Position numbers and translations under genes: made by a program | In this document: piece after piece, positions 1-6,021 of the stretch | How positions within the stretch are numbered: position 1 is the first letter of the stretch | How the letters are laid out: every line of letters begins with the position of its first letter | Source: Paracoccaceae bacterium | Lineage (GTDB): Bacteria > Pseudomonadota > Alphaproteobacteria > Rhodobacterales > Rhodobacteraceae | NCBI GenBank assembly: GCA_003535335.1 | Contig: DOHJ01000230.1 | Location: 1-6,021, forward strand | DNA length: 6,021 nt | Reading direction: 5' to 3' | Notes under the pieces: model-generated | Told to the model about the DNA's origin: nothing | Database searches by the model: none | What the model saw: only the letters and a program-made list of their open reading frames with translations

Positions 1-1
1 G

Positions 2-691
2 ATGGGCATGGCCGAAATGTTGGCGCATGAAATCAAAAACCCGCTGGCCGGCGTTACAGGTGCGGCGCAATTGCTGGCGATGAACCTGCCAAAGGCCGAT
101 CTGGAAATGACAGATCTGATTGTTTCCGAGGCCCGCAGGGTGGTGGGATTGCTGGATCAGGTTGAGCAATTCGGCAATCAAAGCCCGCCTAAACGTGTGG
201 CGGTGAATATCCATGATGTGCTGGATCGGGCCCGAAAATCCGCCGCCTTGGGCTTTGCCGCGCATATGCGGTTTCGGGTGGATTATGACCCGTCTTTGCC
301 CGATACTTGGGCCGATGCCGACCAGTTGATTCAAGTTGTGCTGAACCTGCTGAAAAACGCGGCTCAAGCGGGCGCAAAATCAGGCGGAGAAATCCTTTTG
401 CGCAGCTCGTTTGACAATGGCATGCGGTTGCGTCGCGCTGATGGAACCGGCACGGCCCTGCCGATCTTGTTGGAAATCATAGATAACGGGCCGGGCATTC
501 CTGCCGATATTGCCAACGATATTTTTGCCCCCTTTGTTTCGGGCCGTGAAAATGGCACGGGTTTGGGGCTGGCGCTGGTTTCGAAAATCATAACCGATCA
601 TCAGGGCTGGATTGCGGTTGATTCCGTGCCCGGCCGCACCGCTTTTCGTATTTCCCTGCCCAAAGCCCAAACACCTAAAGGAAAATTATAA
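2..691 (+). CDS. ntrB: Nitrogen regulation sensor histidine kinase NtrB (GlnL), 3' part only
   Basis: This is the C-terminal catalytic half of the soluble kinase/phosphatase that sets the phosphorylation state of NtrC in response to PII proteins. The reading frame is open to the left edge, and the ATG at position 2 is internal: it lies nine codons before the phospho-accepting His of the H-box, so the usual N-terminal PAS sensor domain (about 120 residues or more) lies outside the window. Visible elements, numbered from that ATG, are the H-box AHEIKNPL with His9, the dimerisation helices to about residue 60, the N-box NLLKNA with Asn119, the G1 box DNGPGIP (161-167), the F-box-like FAPFVS, and the G2 box GTGLGL (185-190). 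All catalytic motifs are intact. There are no membrane segments in this part. The stop codon touches the ntrC start, giving an ntrBC operon. Assignment as NtrB rather than another NtrB-like kinase rests mainly on the adjacent ntrC; in related genomes dusB (nifR3) lies upstream. Confidence 0.93.
   Translation: MGMAEMLAHEIKNPLAGVTGAAQLLAMNLPKADLEMTDLIVSEARRVVGLLDQVEQFGNQSPPKRVAVNIHDVLDRARKSAALGFAAHMRFRVDYDPSLPDTWADADQLIQVVLNLLKNAAQAGAKSGGEILLRSSFDNGMRLRRADGTGTALPILLEIIDNGPGIPADIANDIFAPFVSGRENGTGLGLALVSKIITDHQGWIAVDSVPGRTAFRISLPKAQTPKGKL
677..684 (+). promoter_or_regulatory. Ribosome binding site of ntrC
   Basis: The purine-rich AAAGGAAA sits inside the last codons of ntrB, with AGGA ending 9 bases before the ATG at 692. 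Because the ntrB stop (689-691) abuts the ntrC ATG, this placement supports that start and suggests that ntrC translation is coupled to that of ntrB. Confidence 0.6.
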
Positions 692-2050
692 ATGGATGGC
701 ACAATTCTGATTGCCGATGATGATCGCACAATCCGCACGGTTTTGACCCAAGCCTTTACGCGGGCGGGCTGCAAGGTGCATGCCACGTCCTCATTGCTGA
801 CCCTGATGCGGTGGGTGCAGGAGGATATGGGGGATCTGGTGATTACCGATGTGATGATGCCCGATGGTAACGGGATTGAAATGTTGCCTGAAATCAGCAA
901 GTTACGACATGACCTTCCTGTGATTGTAATTTCGGCCCAAAACACCATAATGACGACGATTAAGGCGGCCGAGGCCAAGGCCTTTGATTATCTGCCCAAA
1001 CCTTTTGATCTACCGGATCTGATGAAACGCGCTGCCCGTGCGCTGGAAATTTCAAGACAGGGGCGCAGGCCACGAAAACCGCCGGTCAACTCGGGCAATG
1101 AGCTGCCATTGGTTGGGCGTACGCCGGTGATGCAGAATTTATACAGCCTGATTGCCAAAATCGTGCATAGCAATCTGGCGATTTTGATCAGCGGCGAAAG
1201 CGGCACCGGAAAATCCCTGATTGCCCGCACGATCCATGATTTCAGCGAACGGCGCAATTTGCCATTTGTGGTGGCACCGGTTTCGGATCTGGTTGATGTG
1301 GATTCTGTCGAGAGCATGCTGGCCCGCGCGGGCGATGGTACGATTGTGTTTGACACGGTTGATGATCTGGCCGTGGATATTCAAGGTATTATCAGCCAGA
1401 AAATTGATCAGCTTAATGGTCAGGGCCCACGGATCATGGCCACCACGCAGACGGGGTTGGCCGACAAAGCGCAGAATTCCACGTTTCGCGAGGATCTTTT
1501 TTATCGTCTGAACGGGGTTGGTCTGGATGTGCCACCTTTACGTGACCGGATTGACGATATTACCCTGCTTTCGGATTTCTTTTTGGCAAAAAATACGCAA
1601 ACTATGGTCAAAACCATATCCGCAGATGCTGAAAAACTAATGCGGCGTTACAGTTGGCCCGGTAATGTGCGGCAATTGCAAAATTGTTTGAACCGGTTGC
1701 AAATTACCAGTTCCGAGCCGCAGATCAGCACCGCGGATGTGCAATTGGCCATCGGCGGTCAGCCCATGACCGAGCCTGCAGAACAATACGGCGTACAAGA
1801 CAAACTCTCGGCTTCGATTTTGCGCCATTTGCAACGCTATTTTGATTTGCACGGCGGTGTGTTGCCGCCGCCCGGGCTGTACGGGCGGATATTGCATGAA
1901 ATGGAGTTGCCCTTGCTGGAAATAGCAATGCTTGAAACCGGCGGAAATCAGGCCAAATGCGCCGCACTTTTAGGCATCAACCGAAATACTTTGCGTAAAA
2001 AATTAACCGAGCTGGATATTCGCGTGACACGGCGCCGCAAAATGATGTAA
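692..2050 (+). CDS. ntrC: Nitrogen regulation response regulator NtrC (GlnG), Rhodobacter type without GAFTGA
   Basis: DNA-binding regulator of nitrogen assimilation genes, phosphorylated by NtrB. The 452 residues comprise a receiver domain (about 1-120) with acidic pocket Asp9-Asp11, phospho-acceptor Asp53 in [10 protein letters not shown], switch Ser81 and Lys103 in LPKPF; an AAA+ domain (about 138-355) with Walker A GESGTGKS (168-175), the arginine-containing FREDLFYRL (265-273) and sensor II GNVRQL (324-329); and a C-terminal Fis-type helix-turn-helix (about 404-443). The AAA+ core is unusual. The span from Walker A to Walker B is about 18 residues shorter than in enteric NtrC, the GAFTGA sigma-54 contact loop is absent, and the Walker B motif reads VFDT (219-222), so the catalytic Glu is replaced by Thr222. 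In Rhodobacter capsulatus, NtrC without GAFTGA is known to activate the housekeeping sigma-70 polymerase, and the same is inferred here. ATG 692 is chosen because it abuts the ntrB stop and yields an exact receiver N-terminus. Confidence 0.95.
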   Translation: MDGTILIADDDRTIRTVLTQAFTRAGCKVHATSSLLTLMRWVQEDMGDLVITDVMMPDGNGIEMLPEISKLRHDLPVIVISAQNTIMTTIKAAEAKAFDYLPKPFDLPDLMKRAARALEISRQGRRPRKPPVNSGNELPLVGRTPVMQNLYSLIAKIVHSNLAILISGESGTGKSLIARTIHDFSERRNLPFVVAPVSDLVDVDSVESMLARAGDGTIVFDTVDDLAVDIQGIISQKIDQLNGQGPRIMATTQTGLADKAQNSTFREDLFYRLNGVGLDVPPLRDRIDDITLLSDFFLAKNTQTMVKTISADAEKLMRRYSWPGNVRQLQNCLNRLQITSSEPQISTADVQLAIGGQPMTEPAEQYGVQDKLSASILRHLQRYFDLHGGVLPPPGLYGRILHEMELPLLEIAMLETGGNQAKCAALLGINRNTLRKKLTELDIRVTRRRKMM

Positions 2051-2070
2051 AAGGGCAACATTAGGCGTGT

Positions 2071-2088
2071 CTGATTAGCATCAGCTAA
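2071..2088 (+). repeat. Small hairpin with two mutually exclusive stems in the ntrC-ntrY spacer
   Basis: CTGAT (2071-2075) can pair with ATCAG (2080-2084) around the loop TAGC. Alternatively, TTAGC (2075-2079) can pair with GCTAA (2084-2088) around the loop ATCA. Each stem has only five base pairs and no T-tract follows on the + strand (A residues follow), so this is not a standard terminator. The remainder of the 105-base spacer holds the short palindrome TTGCGCAA (2094-2101) and the ntrY ribosome binding site, and I see no convincing promoter in it. The hairpin may be chance. Confidence 0.3.
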
Positions 2089-2143
2089 AAAAGTTGCGCA
2101 AAATATGGTGGTTTGTCGTGATTGCGGCACAAGGTAAGCGCGT

Positions 2144-2149
2144 GGGGAG
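2144..2149 (+). promoter_or_regulatory. Ribosome binding site of ntrY
   Basis: GGGGAG lies 6 bases before the TTG at 2156 and 9 bases before the GTG at 2159. Both spacings are acceptable, so the site supports initiation here without deciding between the two codons. An in-frame TAA at 2153-2155 directly precedes the TTG, so no earlier start in this frame is possible downstream of the site. Confidence 0.55.
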
Positions 2150-2155
2150 TATTAA

Positions 2156-4417
2156 TTGGTGTCGGCTGTTGTTAAAAGCGCAACATGGGAAAAATTAAGC
2201 CGTTTGCGGCGAAAAAGACGCGTCCAAAACGCGGCAACGCTTGGTCTGGTGCTGCTTGGGCCGATTTTGGTGGTCGCAACCTACATTGTTTTAGGGCCGC
2301 TGGGTAAAGACGGCGCCGGTCCTGGTCTGCGGCTGATTTTACTGACGGATTTGGTCTATATTTTAGTGGTCGCAGCACTTGTTTTGCAAAAGGTGGCGCG
2401 CATGATTGCGGCGCGACGTGTGCGTTCGACGGGTTCCCGCCTGCATTTACGCCTGACGGGGGTTTTTGCACTGGTTGCTTTGATCCCGACGGTTTTGGTT
2501 GCCGTGTTTGCCGTCCTAACGGTGAATGTGGGGCTTGAGGGCTGGTTTTCGAAAAAGGTTCAGCAAGTGGTGGATACGTCACTTTCGGCGGCCCAAGCCT
2601 ATCAGGATGAACACCGGCGCGATCTGATTCAGGACACCGAAGCGCTGGCCGGATTTTTGAATATTACGAAAAAAACCAGCCTGTTTTTAAACGACGCGGA
2701 TCTACGCGAGCTGTTAACCCAAGGTCAGCTGAAAATCCAGCGAGGCCTGCGCGAGGCTTATGTGATTGATGGCGGGGCCAATTTGCGGGCGCGTGGCGAG
2801 CGCTCGTACCTGTTTAATTTTGAAACCCCGACACCGGAGGATATCGCAAAAGCCGATGCCGGTGAAATCGTGGTTATTCAGGATTGGGACAACGATGAAT
2901 TTCGCACTTTGGTCAAGCTTGAGGCCTATGTGGACCGTTATCTGTATCTGTCGCGCAATGTGGATGGCGATATTTTAAACCTGCTCGATAAAACAAAAGA
3001 CACCGCGCGGATTTATCAGAATTTGGAAAGCGACCGGGGCAGGCTATTGTTGGAGTTTGGCCTGTTATACATCGGGTTTGCGGTCATTTTGATTTTGGCG
3101 GCAATCTGGCTGGGCCTGTGGTTTGCCGAAGGATTGTCTCGTCCTGTGGGCCGTTTGGCCGGGGCGGCGCAACAGGTGGGCACGGGGGATCTGGATGTGC
3201 AGGTCATCGAGGAAACCGGCGATGATGAAATTGCCATGCTCGGCCGCTATTTTAACCAGATGACCCGCCAGCTAAAGGGACAACGCGATGCTTTGGTGGA
3301 AAACACCAACCAGATCGAGCGTCGCCGCCGTTTGTTTGATTCTGTATTGTCTTCTGTGGCTTCGGGGGTGGTTGGTCTGGATCCTAAGGGGCGGGTGACT
3401 TTTGTTAACCGCTCCGCCGAACGGCTGCTGTCGTTGCCTGATGGGCAAAGTAGCGATATCAGTGTCGCTGTACCCGAATTCAGCCCGCTTTTGCAGCGCC
3501 TGAAAGACAGAAAAAACGAGGTGGTGCAGCAGGAAATCAAGCTGTCGCGTAGCGGGAAATTGGAAAATCTGCTGGTTCGGATCAGCACCCGACGCAACGA
3601 AGATGGCAAGCTTGAGGGGTATGTGATTGCATTTGACGATGTTACCGATCTGGTTTCGGCCCAGCGCATGGCGGCTTGGGGGGATGTGGCACGCCGGATT
3701 GCGCACGAGATCAAAAACCCGCTAACGCCAATTCAGTTGTCGGCCGAGCGTATAAAGCGTAAATTTGCCCCCGCCGTTGGCGATCAGGCGGAAATTCTGG
3801 AACAATATACCGATGTGATCATCCGCCAAACCGGTGATTTGCGCCGGATTGTCGATGAATTTTCACGCTTTGCCCGGATGCCTGAACCGGAATTGCGCGT
3901 GCATGATCTGGGTAAAATCATACGCGACGCTGTGACCTTGCAAGAGGCCGCAATGCCGGATGTGAAATTGCAGCTAAAGCTGCCGAATGCGCCGGTCATG
4001 GTTGATCTGGATGCTACAATGATATCGCAAGCCTTGGTTAATCTGATTAAAAATGCGGGCGAGGCAATTGAAACTCTGGCTGAAAAAGGCTTGCCGGACA
4101 ATTTCACAGCAGAAATACGGGTGGCTTTGACCCTGTCACAAAGCACGATCAATCTGGATATTTCCGATAACGGTATCGGGCTGCCGGAAGATCGGGCGCG
4201 CCTGTTCGAGCCATATGTCACCACGCGCGCTGCGGGCACGGGGCTGGGATTGCCGATCGTGAAAAAAATCATCGAAGAACACGGCGGCACCCTGTCGCTG
4301 GTTAATGCAGATAAGTTCAAGGGTAACGATCATTATGGTGCACGGGCAGAAATCCGGTTTCTGGCTTCTAATTTGGCGGTGCAGACAGTAACAGATAACA
4401 AGGTATTAAAGAGGTGA
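2156..4417 (+). CDS. ntrY: Membrane-bound sensor histidine kinase NtrY
   Basis: Inner-membrane kinase partner of NtrX. The 753 residues show a basic cytoplasmic N-terminus (RLRRKRR at 16-22), hydrophobic segments at about 26-48, 59-80 and 101-124, an extracytoplasmic sensor region of about 170 residues, a fourth membrane segment at about 301-325, a HAMP linker (about 326-380), a PAS domain (about 390-500, GVVGLDPKGRVTFVN), a HisKA domain with H-box AHEIKNPLTP and phospho-acceptor His517, and a HATPase_c domain with N-box Asn633, G1 DNGIGLP (671-677) and G2 GTGLGL (694-699). This four-helix/HAMP/PAS/kinase order and length match NtrY of alphaproteobacteria. All catalytic motifs are intact. The start is non-ATG: TTG at 2156 follows an in-frame stop, and GTG at 2159 is an equally good choice, changing the protein by one residue. 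Upstream of it is a 105-base spacer, so it may be read through from ntrBC or have its own promoter. Its last codons include the ribosome binding site of ntrX. Confidence 0.95.
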   Translation: MVSAVVKSATWEKLSRLRRKRRVQNAATLGLVLLGPILVVATYIVLGPLGKDGAGPGLRLILLTDLVYILVVAALVLQKVARMIAARRVRSTGSRLHLRLTGVFALVALIPTVLVAVFAVLTVNVGLEGWFSKKVQQVVDTSLSAAQAYQDEHRRDLIQDTEALAGFLNITKKTSLFLNDADLRELLTQGQLKIQRGLREAYVIDGGANLRARGERSYLFNFETPTPEDIAKADAGEIVVIQDWDNDEFRTLVKLEAYVDRYLYLSRNVDGDILNLLDKTKDTARIYQNLESDRGRLLLEFGLLYIGFAVILILAAIWLGLWFAEGLSRPVGRLAGAAQQVGTGDLDVQVIEETGDDEIAMLGRYFNQMTRQLKGQRDALVENTNQIERRRRLFDSVLSSVASGVVGLDPKGRVTFVNRSAERLLSLPDGQSSDISVAVPEFSPLLQRLKDRKNEVVQQEIKLSRSGKLENLLVRISTRRNEDGKLEGYVIAFDDVTDLVSAQRMAAWGDVARRIAHEIKNPLTPIQLSAERIKRKFAPAVGDQAEILEQYTDVIIRQTGDLRRIVDEFSRFARMPEPELRVHDLGKIIRDAVTLQEAAMPDVKLQLKLPNAPVMVDLDATMISQALVNLIKNAGEAIETLAEKGLPDNFTAEIRVALTLSQSTINLDISDNGIGLPEDRARLFEPYVTTRAAGTGLGLPIVKKIIEEHGGTLSLVNADKFKGNDHYGARAEIRFLASNLAVQTVTDNKVLKR
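4411..4417 (+). promoter_or_regulatory. Strong ribosome binding site of ntrX overlapping the ntrY stop
   Basis: GAGGTGA closely matches the anti-Shine-Dalgarno target and lies 6 bases before the ATG at 4424. Its last three bases are the TGA stop of ntrY, so a ribosome terminating on ntrY is positioned on the ntrX initiation site. This fixes the ntrX start and implies coupled translation of kinase and regulator. Confidence 0.75.
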
Positions 4418-4423
4418 TATATT

Positions 4424-5824
4424 ATGGGTGATATACTAATTGTAGATGATGAGCGCGACATCCGCGAGCTGATTTCAGATATTTTGCAGGATGAAGGTTA
4501 TAAAACCCGTCTTGTGGGCAATTCTGATGATTGCATGCGCGAAGTTAATGATGCTCCGCCGTCATTGATGATTTTGGATATTTGGCTAAAAGACAGCGAT
4601 ATGGACGGCATTGATATTTTAACGGCCGTAAAACGTGAAAACCCCGACATTCCGGTGGTGATTATTTCGGGTCACGGAAATATTGAAATTGCGGTGGCGG
4701 CGATCAAACAGGGTGCCTATGATTTCATCGAAAAACCGTTCAATATTGATCAATTAATGGTGGTGGTTGCCCGCGCCATGGAAACCTCGCGTTTGCGTCG
4801 TGAAAATGTCGAGCTGAAACGTAGCGAGGGGCCCAGCGGTGTCATGTTGGGCGAAAGCACGGCATTCAAGGCGTTGAAATCCAATCTGGACAAGGTGACA
4901 AATTCCAATGGCCGGGTGATGCTGACGGGGCCGGGCGGCGCGGGCAAGGAAATGGCGGCCCGCTATATTCATGCCAATTCAAATCGGGCTTCCTCGCCCT
5001 TTGTTTGCGTTAATTCGGCCTCGATTGTGCCCGAGCGCATGGAGGAGGAATTATTTGGCCGTGAATCCGGTGAACGGGGCATCGAGCCGGGTTTGCTGGA
5101 GCAGGCCAATGGCGGGGTTTTGTATTTTGACGAGGTGGCGGATATGCCGCTGGTCACGCAATCAAAAATATTGCGGGTTCTGGTGGACCAGCAATTCACC
5201 CGGGTCGGTGGCAATGAAAAAATTCGGGTTGATATCAGGGTTATTTCCAGCACAAACAAAAACTTGCAAGAGGAAATTGCCGCAGGAAATTTCCGCGAAG
5301 AGCTGTTTCACCGTCTGAATGTTGTGCCGATCATGGTGCCGTCATTAGAGGAACGCTGTCAGGATATTCCGCTGTTGGCCACATATTTTGCCCAGGATTT
5401 GAACAAATCCCAAGGCCTGCCGCTGCGCAGTTTTTCAGAAGATGCACAGGCCTTGATGCAGGCCATGCAATGGCCCGGAAACATTCGCCAGTTGAAAAAT
5501 GTGGTAGAGCGGGTGTTGATTTTGGGGGCTGAAAGCGGTCCGGTTCAGGCCAGTGAATTGCCAACTTCGGACGGGGCCTCGCAAGGTGAAGGCCGCGTTG
5601 TGCTGTCAAACGATCTGGCCACCTTGCCACTGCGCGAGGCCCGCGAGATGTTTGAGCGCGAATACCTGATGACGCAGATTAACCGCTTTGGCGGCAACAT
5701 CAGCCGCACCGCCAATTTCGTTGGCATGGAGCGGTCTGCCTTGCACAGAAAACTGAAATCTCTGGCGATTGTGACATCCAACAAAAGCGGCGCGCGGGTG
5801 GCGCATGTTGACGAAGACGAATAA
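4424..5824 (+). CDS. ntrX: Nitrogen/redox response regulator NtrX (receiver-AAA+-Fis)
   Basis: Cytoplasmic response regulator paired with NtrY. The 466 residues comprise a receiver domain (about 1-120) with Asp8/Asp9, phospho-acceptor Asp52 in MILDIWLKDSDMDG, Ser82 and Lys104 in FIEKPF; an AAA+ domain (about 140-370) with Walker A GPGGAGKE (169-176), Walker B YFDE (234-237, catalytic Glu237 kept), FREELFHRL (290-298) and sensor II GNIRQL (352-357); and a Fis-type helix-turn-helix (about 405-446). The insertion SDMDG after the phosphosite fits the longer beta3-alpha3 loop seen in NtrX-type receivers. The stretch after the ELFG motif reads RESGERGIEPGLLE, so GAFTGA is missing; this is typical of alphaproteobacterial NtrX, which is therefore not expected to remodel sigma-54 polymerase. 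In alphaproteobacteria NtrYX affects nitrogen use, respiration/redox response and envelope functions; which of these applies here cannot be told. The C-terminal tail is acidic (VDEDE). An intrinsic terminator follows 17 bases after the stop. Confidence 0.95.
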   Translation: MGDILIVDDERDIRELISDILQDEGYKTRLVGNSDDCMREVNDAPPSLMILDIWLKDSDMDGIDILTAVKRENPDIPVVIISGHGNIEIAVAAIKQGAYDFIEKPFNIDQLMVVVARAMETSRLRRENVELKRSEGPSGVMLGESTAFKALKSNLDKVTNSNGRVMLTGPGGAGKEMAARYIHANSNRASSPFVCVNSASIVPERMEEELFGRESGERGIEPGLLEQANGGVLYFDEVADMPLVTQSKILRVLVDQQFTRVGGNEKIRVDIRVISSTNKNLQEEIAAGNFREELFHRLNVVPIMVPSLEERCQDIPLLATYFAQDLNKSQGLPLRSFSEDAQALMQAMQWPGNIRQLKNVVERVLILGAESGPVQASELPTSDGASQGEGRVVLSNDLATLPLREAREMFEREYLMTQINRFGGNISRTANFVGMERSALHRKLKSLAIVTSNKSGARVAHVDEDE

Positions 5825-5841
5825 CCGATCAGTTTACGAAA

Positions 5842-5877
5842 AACGGCGGAGGGATTAGCCACCGCCGTTATATTTAT
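5842..5877 (+). terminator. Rho-independent terminator after ntrX
   Basis: AACGGCGG (5842-5849) pairs perfectly with CCGCCGTT (5862-5869). Inside, an A-A mismatch is followed by two further possible G-C pairs, leaving the small loop GATTAG. The stem is followed on the + strand by the AT-rich ATATTTAT. On the - strand the equivalent position has a run of five T (complement of 5839-5843, partly within the stem), so the element could also stop transcripts arriving from the right. It lies 17 bases after the ntrX stop and closes the ntr operon. Confidence 0.8.
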
Positions 5878-5896
5878 AGCATCGCGCACGGGAGTG

Positions 5897-5914
5897 AATT
5901 TTGACACCAAAATT
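5897..5914. promoter_or_regulatory. Perfect 7+7 inverted repeat enclosing a TTGACA box (candidate operator/promoter)
   Basis: AATTTTG (5897-5903) and CAAAATT (5908-5914) are perfect inverted repeats separated by ACAC. The sequence TTGACA, identical to the consensus -35 hexamer, spans 5901-5906 inside the dyad. No good -10 hexamer is present 16-18 bases downstream (that region is GC-rich), so promoter function is uncertain. An operator for a gene beyond the right edge is possible, and chance cannot be excluded. Confidence 0.3.
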
Positions 5915-5947
5915 TACGAAGCATGCGCGCGAGTTCAAAGACTTATA

Positions 5948-5981
5948 GCCTGACAAAAGAATCAAAATAAAGTCGTCAGGC
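5948..5981. repeat. 7-bp inverted repeat with 20-base A-rich loop
   Basis: GCCTGAC (5948-5954) pairs with GTCAGGC (5975-5981), enclosing 20 bases that are mostly A. The long loop makes it a poor terminator, although T-rich sequence follows further on (5996-6012). It could be a protein-binding dyad or part of an untranslated leader. No gene is visible from here to the right edge. Confidence 0.3.
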
Positions 5982-6021
5982 GATAGTTAAAGCCGTTGTT
6001 TAGTTTATTTTCTCGTTACGC

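Noticed and set aside
2..30. ATG at position 2 as the real start of the first gene
   Set aside because: It falls immediately before the H-box, with no room for the sensor domain that every NtrB carries, and the frame is open to the window edge. The gene is simply cut by the boundary.
692..2050. ntrC as a decaying pseudogene because of the missing GAFTGA and altered Walker B
   Set aside because: The frame is intact over 452 codons, the receiver, Walker A, sensor II and helix-turn-helix are all preserved, and the GAFTGA loss is a known stable trait of Rhodobacter-type NtrC.
2113..2140. Possible ntrY promoter (TTGTCG, 16 bases, TAAGCG)
   Set aside because: Both hexamers match the consensus poorly and it would lie very close to the ntrY start. 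Such matches are expected by chance.
3247..3714. Long open frames on the - strand opposite ntrY (also 3272-3706 and 3784-4320)
   Set aside because: They lie entirely antisense to strongly conserved PAS and kinase coding sequence, have Ser/Arg-rich low-information translations with no recognisable domain, and no ribosome binding site or operon context.
4971..5318. 115-codon + strand frame inside ntrX
   Set aside because: Out-of-frame shadow of the AAA+ region. Its Trp/Arg/Cys-rich translation resembles no protein family, while the ntrX frame carries intact Walker motifs there.
5545..5910. 121-codon - strand frame covering the ntrX 3' end and the terminator
   Set aside because: It runs through the terminator hairpin and the conserved Fis domain coding region of ntrX, and its translation has no recognisable features.
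5923..5970. Possible 15-codon ORF (ATG at 5923, TAA at 5968)
   Set aside because: There is no Shine-Dalgarno before it, its length is within chance, and it overlaps the inverted repeat at 5948-5981.

Overview
This 6,021-base window holds one coherent locus: two consecutive two-component signalling pairs of the nitrogen-regulation (Ntr) family, all on the + strand. The order is ntrB (3' part only, cut by the left edge), ntrC, ntrY and ntrX. This gene order is the classical alphaproteobacterial ntr cluster. The NtrC lacks the sigma-54 contact loop (GAFTGA) found in enteric NtrC, which is the known hallmark of the Rhodobacter-type protein. I therefore infer a member of the Rhodobacterales (Rhodobacteraceae sensu lato), and judged by eye one of moderate rather than high GC. 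The assignment rests on gene order and protein features, not on a database match.

Layout: 2-691 is the catalytic half of the NtrB histidine kinase. 692-2050 is NtrC, whose ATG follows the ntrB stop with no gap, so the two are surely co-transcribed and probably translationally coupled. 2051-2155 is a 105-base spacer with a small hairpin, no recognisable terminator and no convincing promoter. 2156-4417 is the membrane-bound sensor kinase NtrY, which starts with TTG or GTG. 4424-5824 is NtrX, six bases after the ntrY stop, with a strong Shine-Dalgarno that overlaps that stop. 5825-6021 is non-coding as far as I can see. It carries a good intrinsic terminator (5842-5877) that closes the cluster, followed by two inverted repeats (5897-5914 and 5948-5981) that may belong to the control region of whatever lies to the right.

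How the genes work together: from family knowledge, NtrB is the soluble kinase/phosphatase that reads nitrogen status through PII (GlnB/GlnK) and controls phosphorylation of NtrC at Asp53. NtrY is the membrane sensor for NtrX (Asp52), a pair linked in alphaproteobacteria to nitrogen, redox/respiratory and envelope control. The two kinases share the H-box core AHEIKNPL, and both regulators are receiver-AAA+-Fis proteins, so the locus looks like two paralogous modules with possible cross-talk. Both regulators lack GAFTGA, so neither is expected to act as a conventional sigma-54 activator.

I found no mobile element, CRISPR array, RNA gene or new biological system. The points most worth checking are the degenerate AAA+ domain of NtrC (deleted GAFTGA loop plus loss of the Walker B glutamate) and the dyad-rich region after the terminator.
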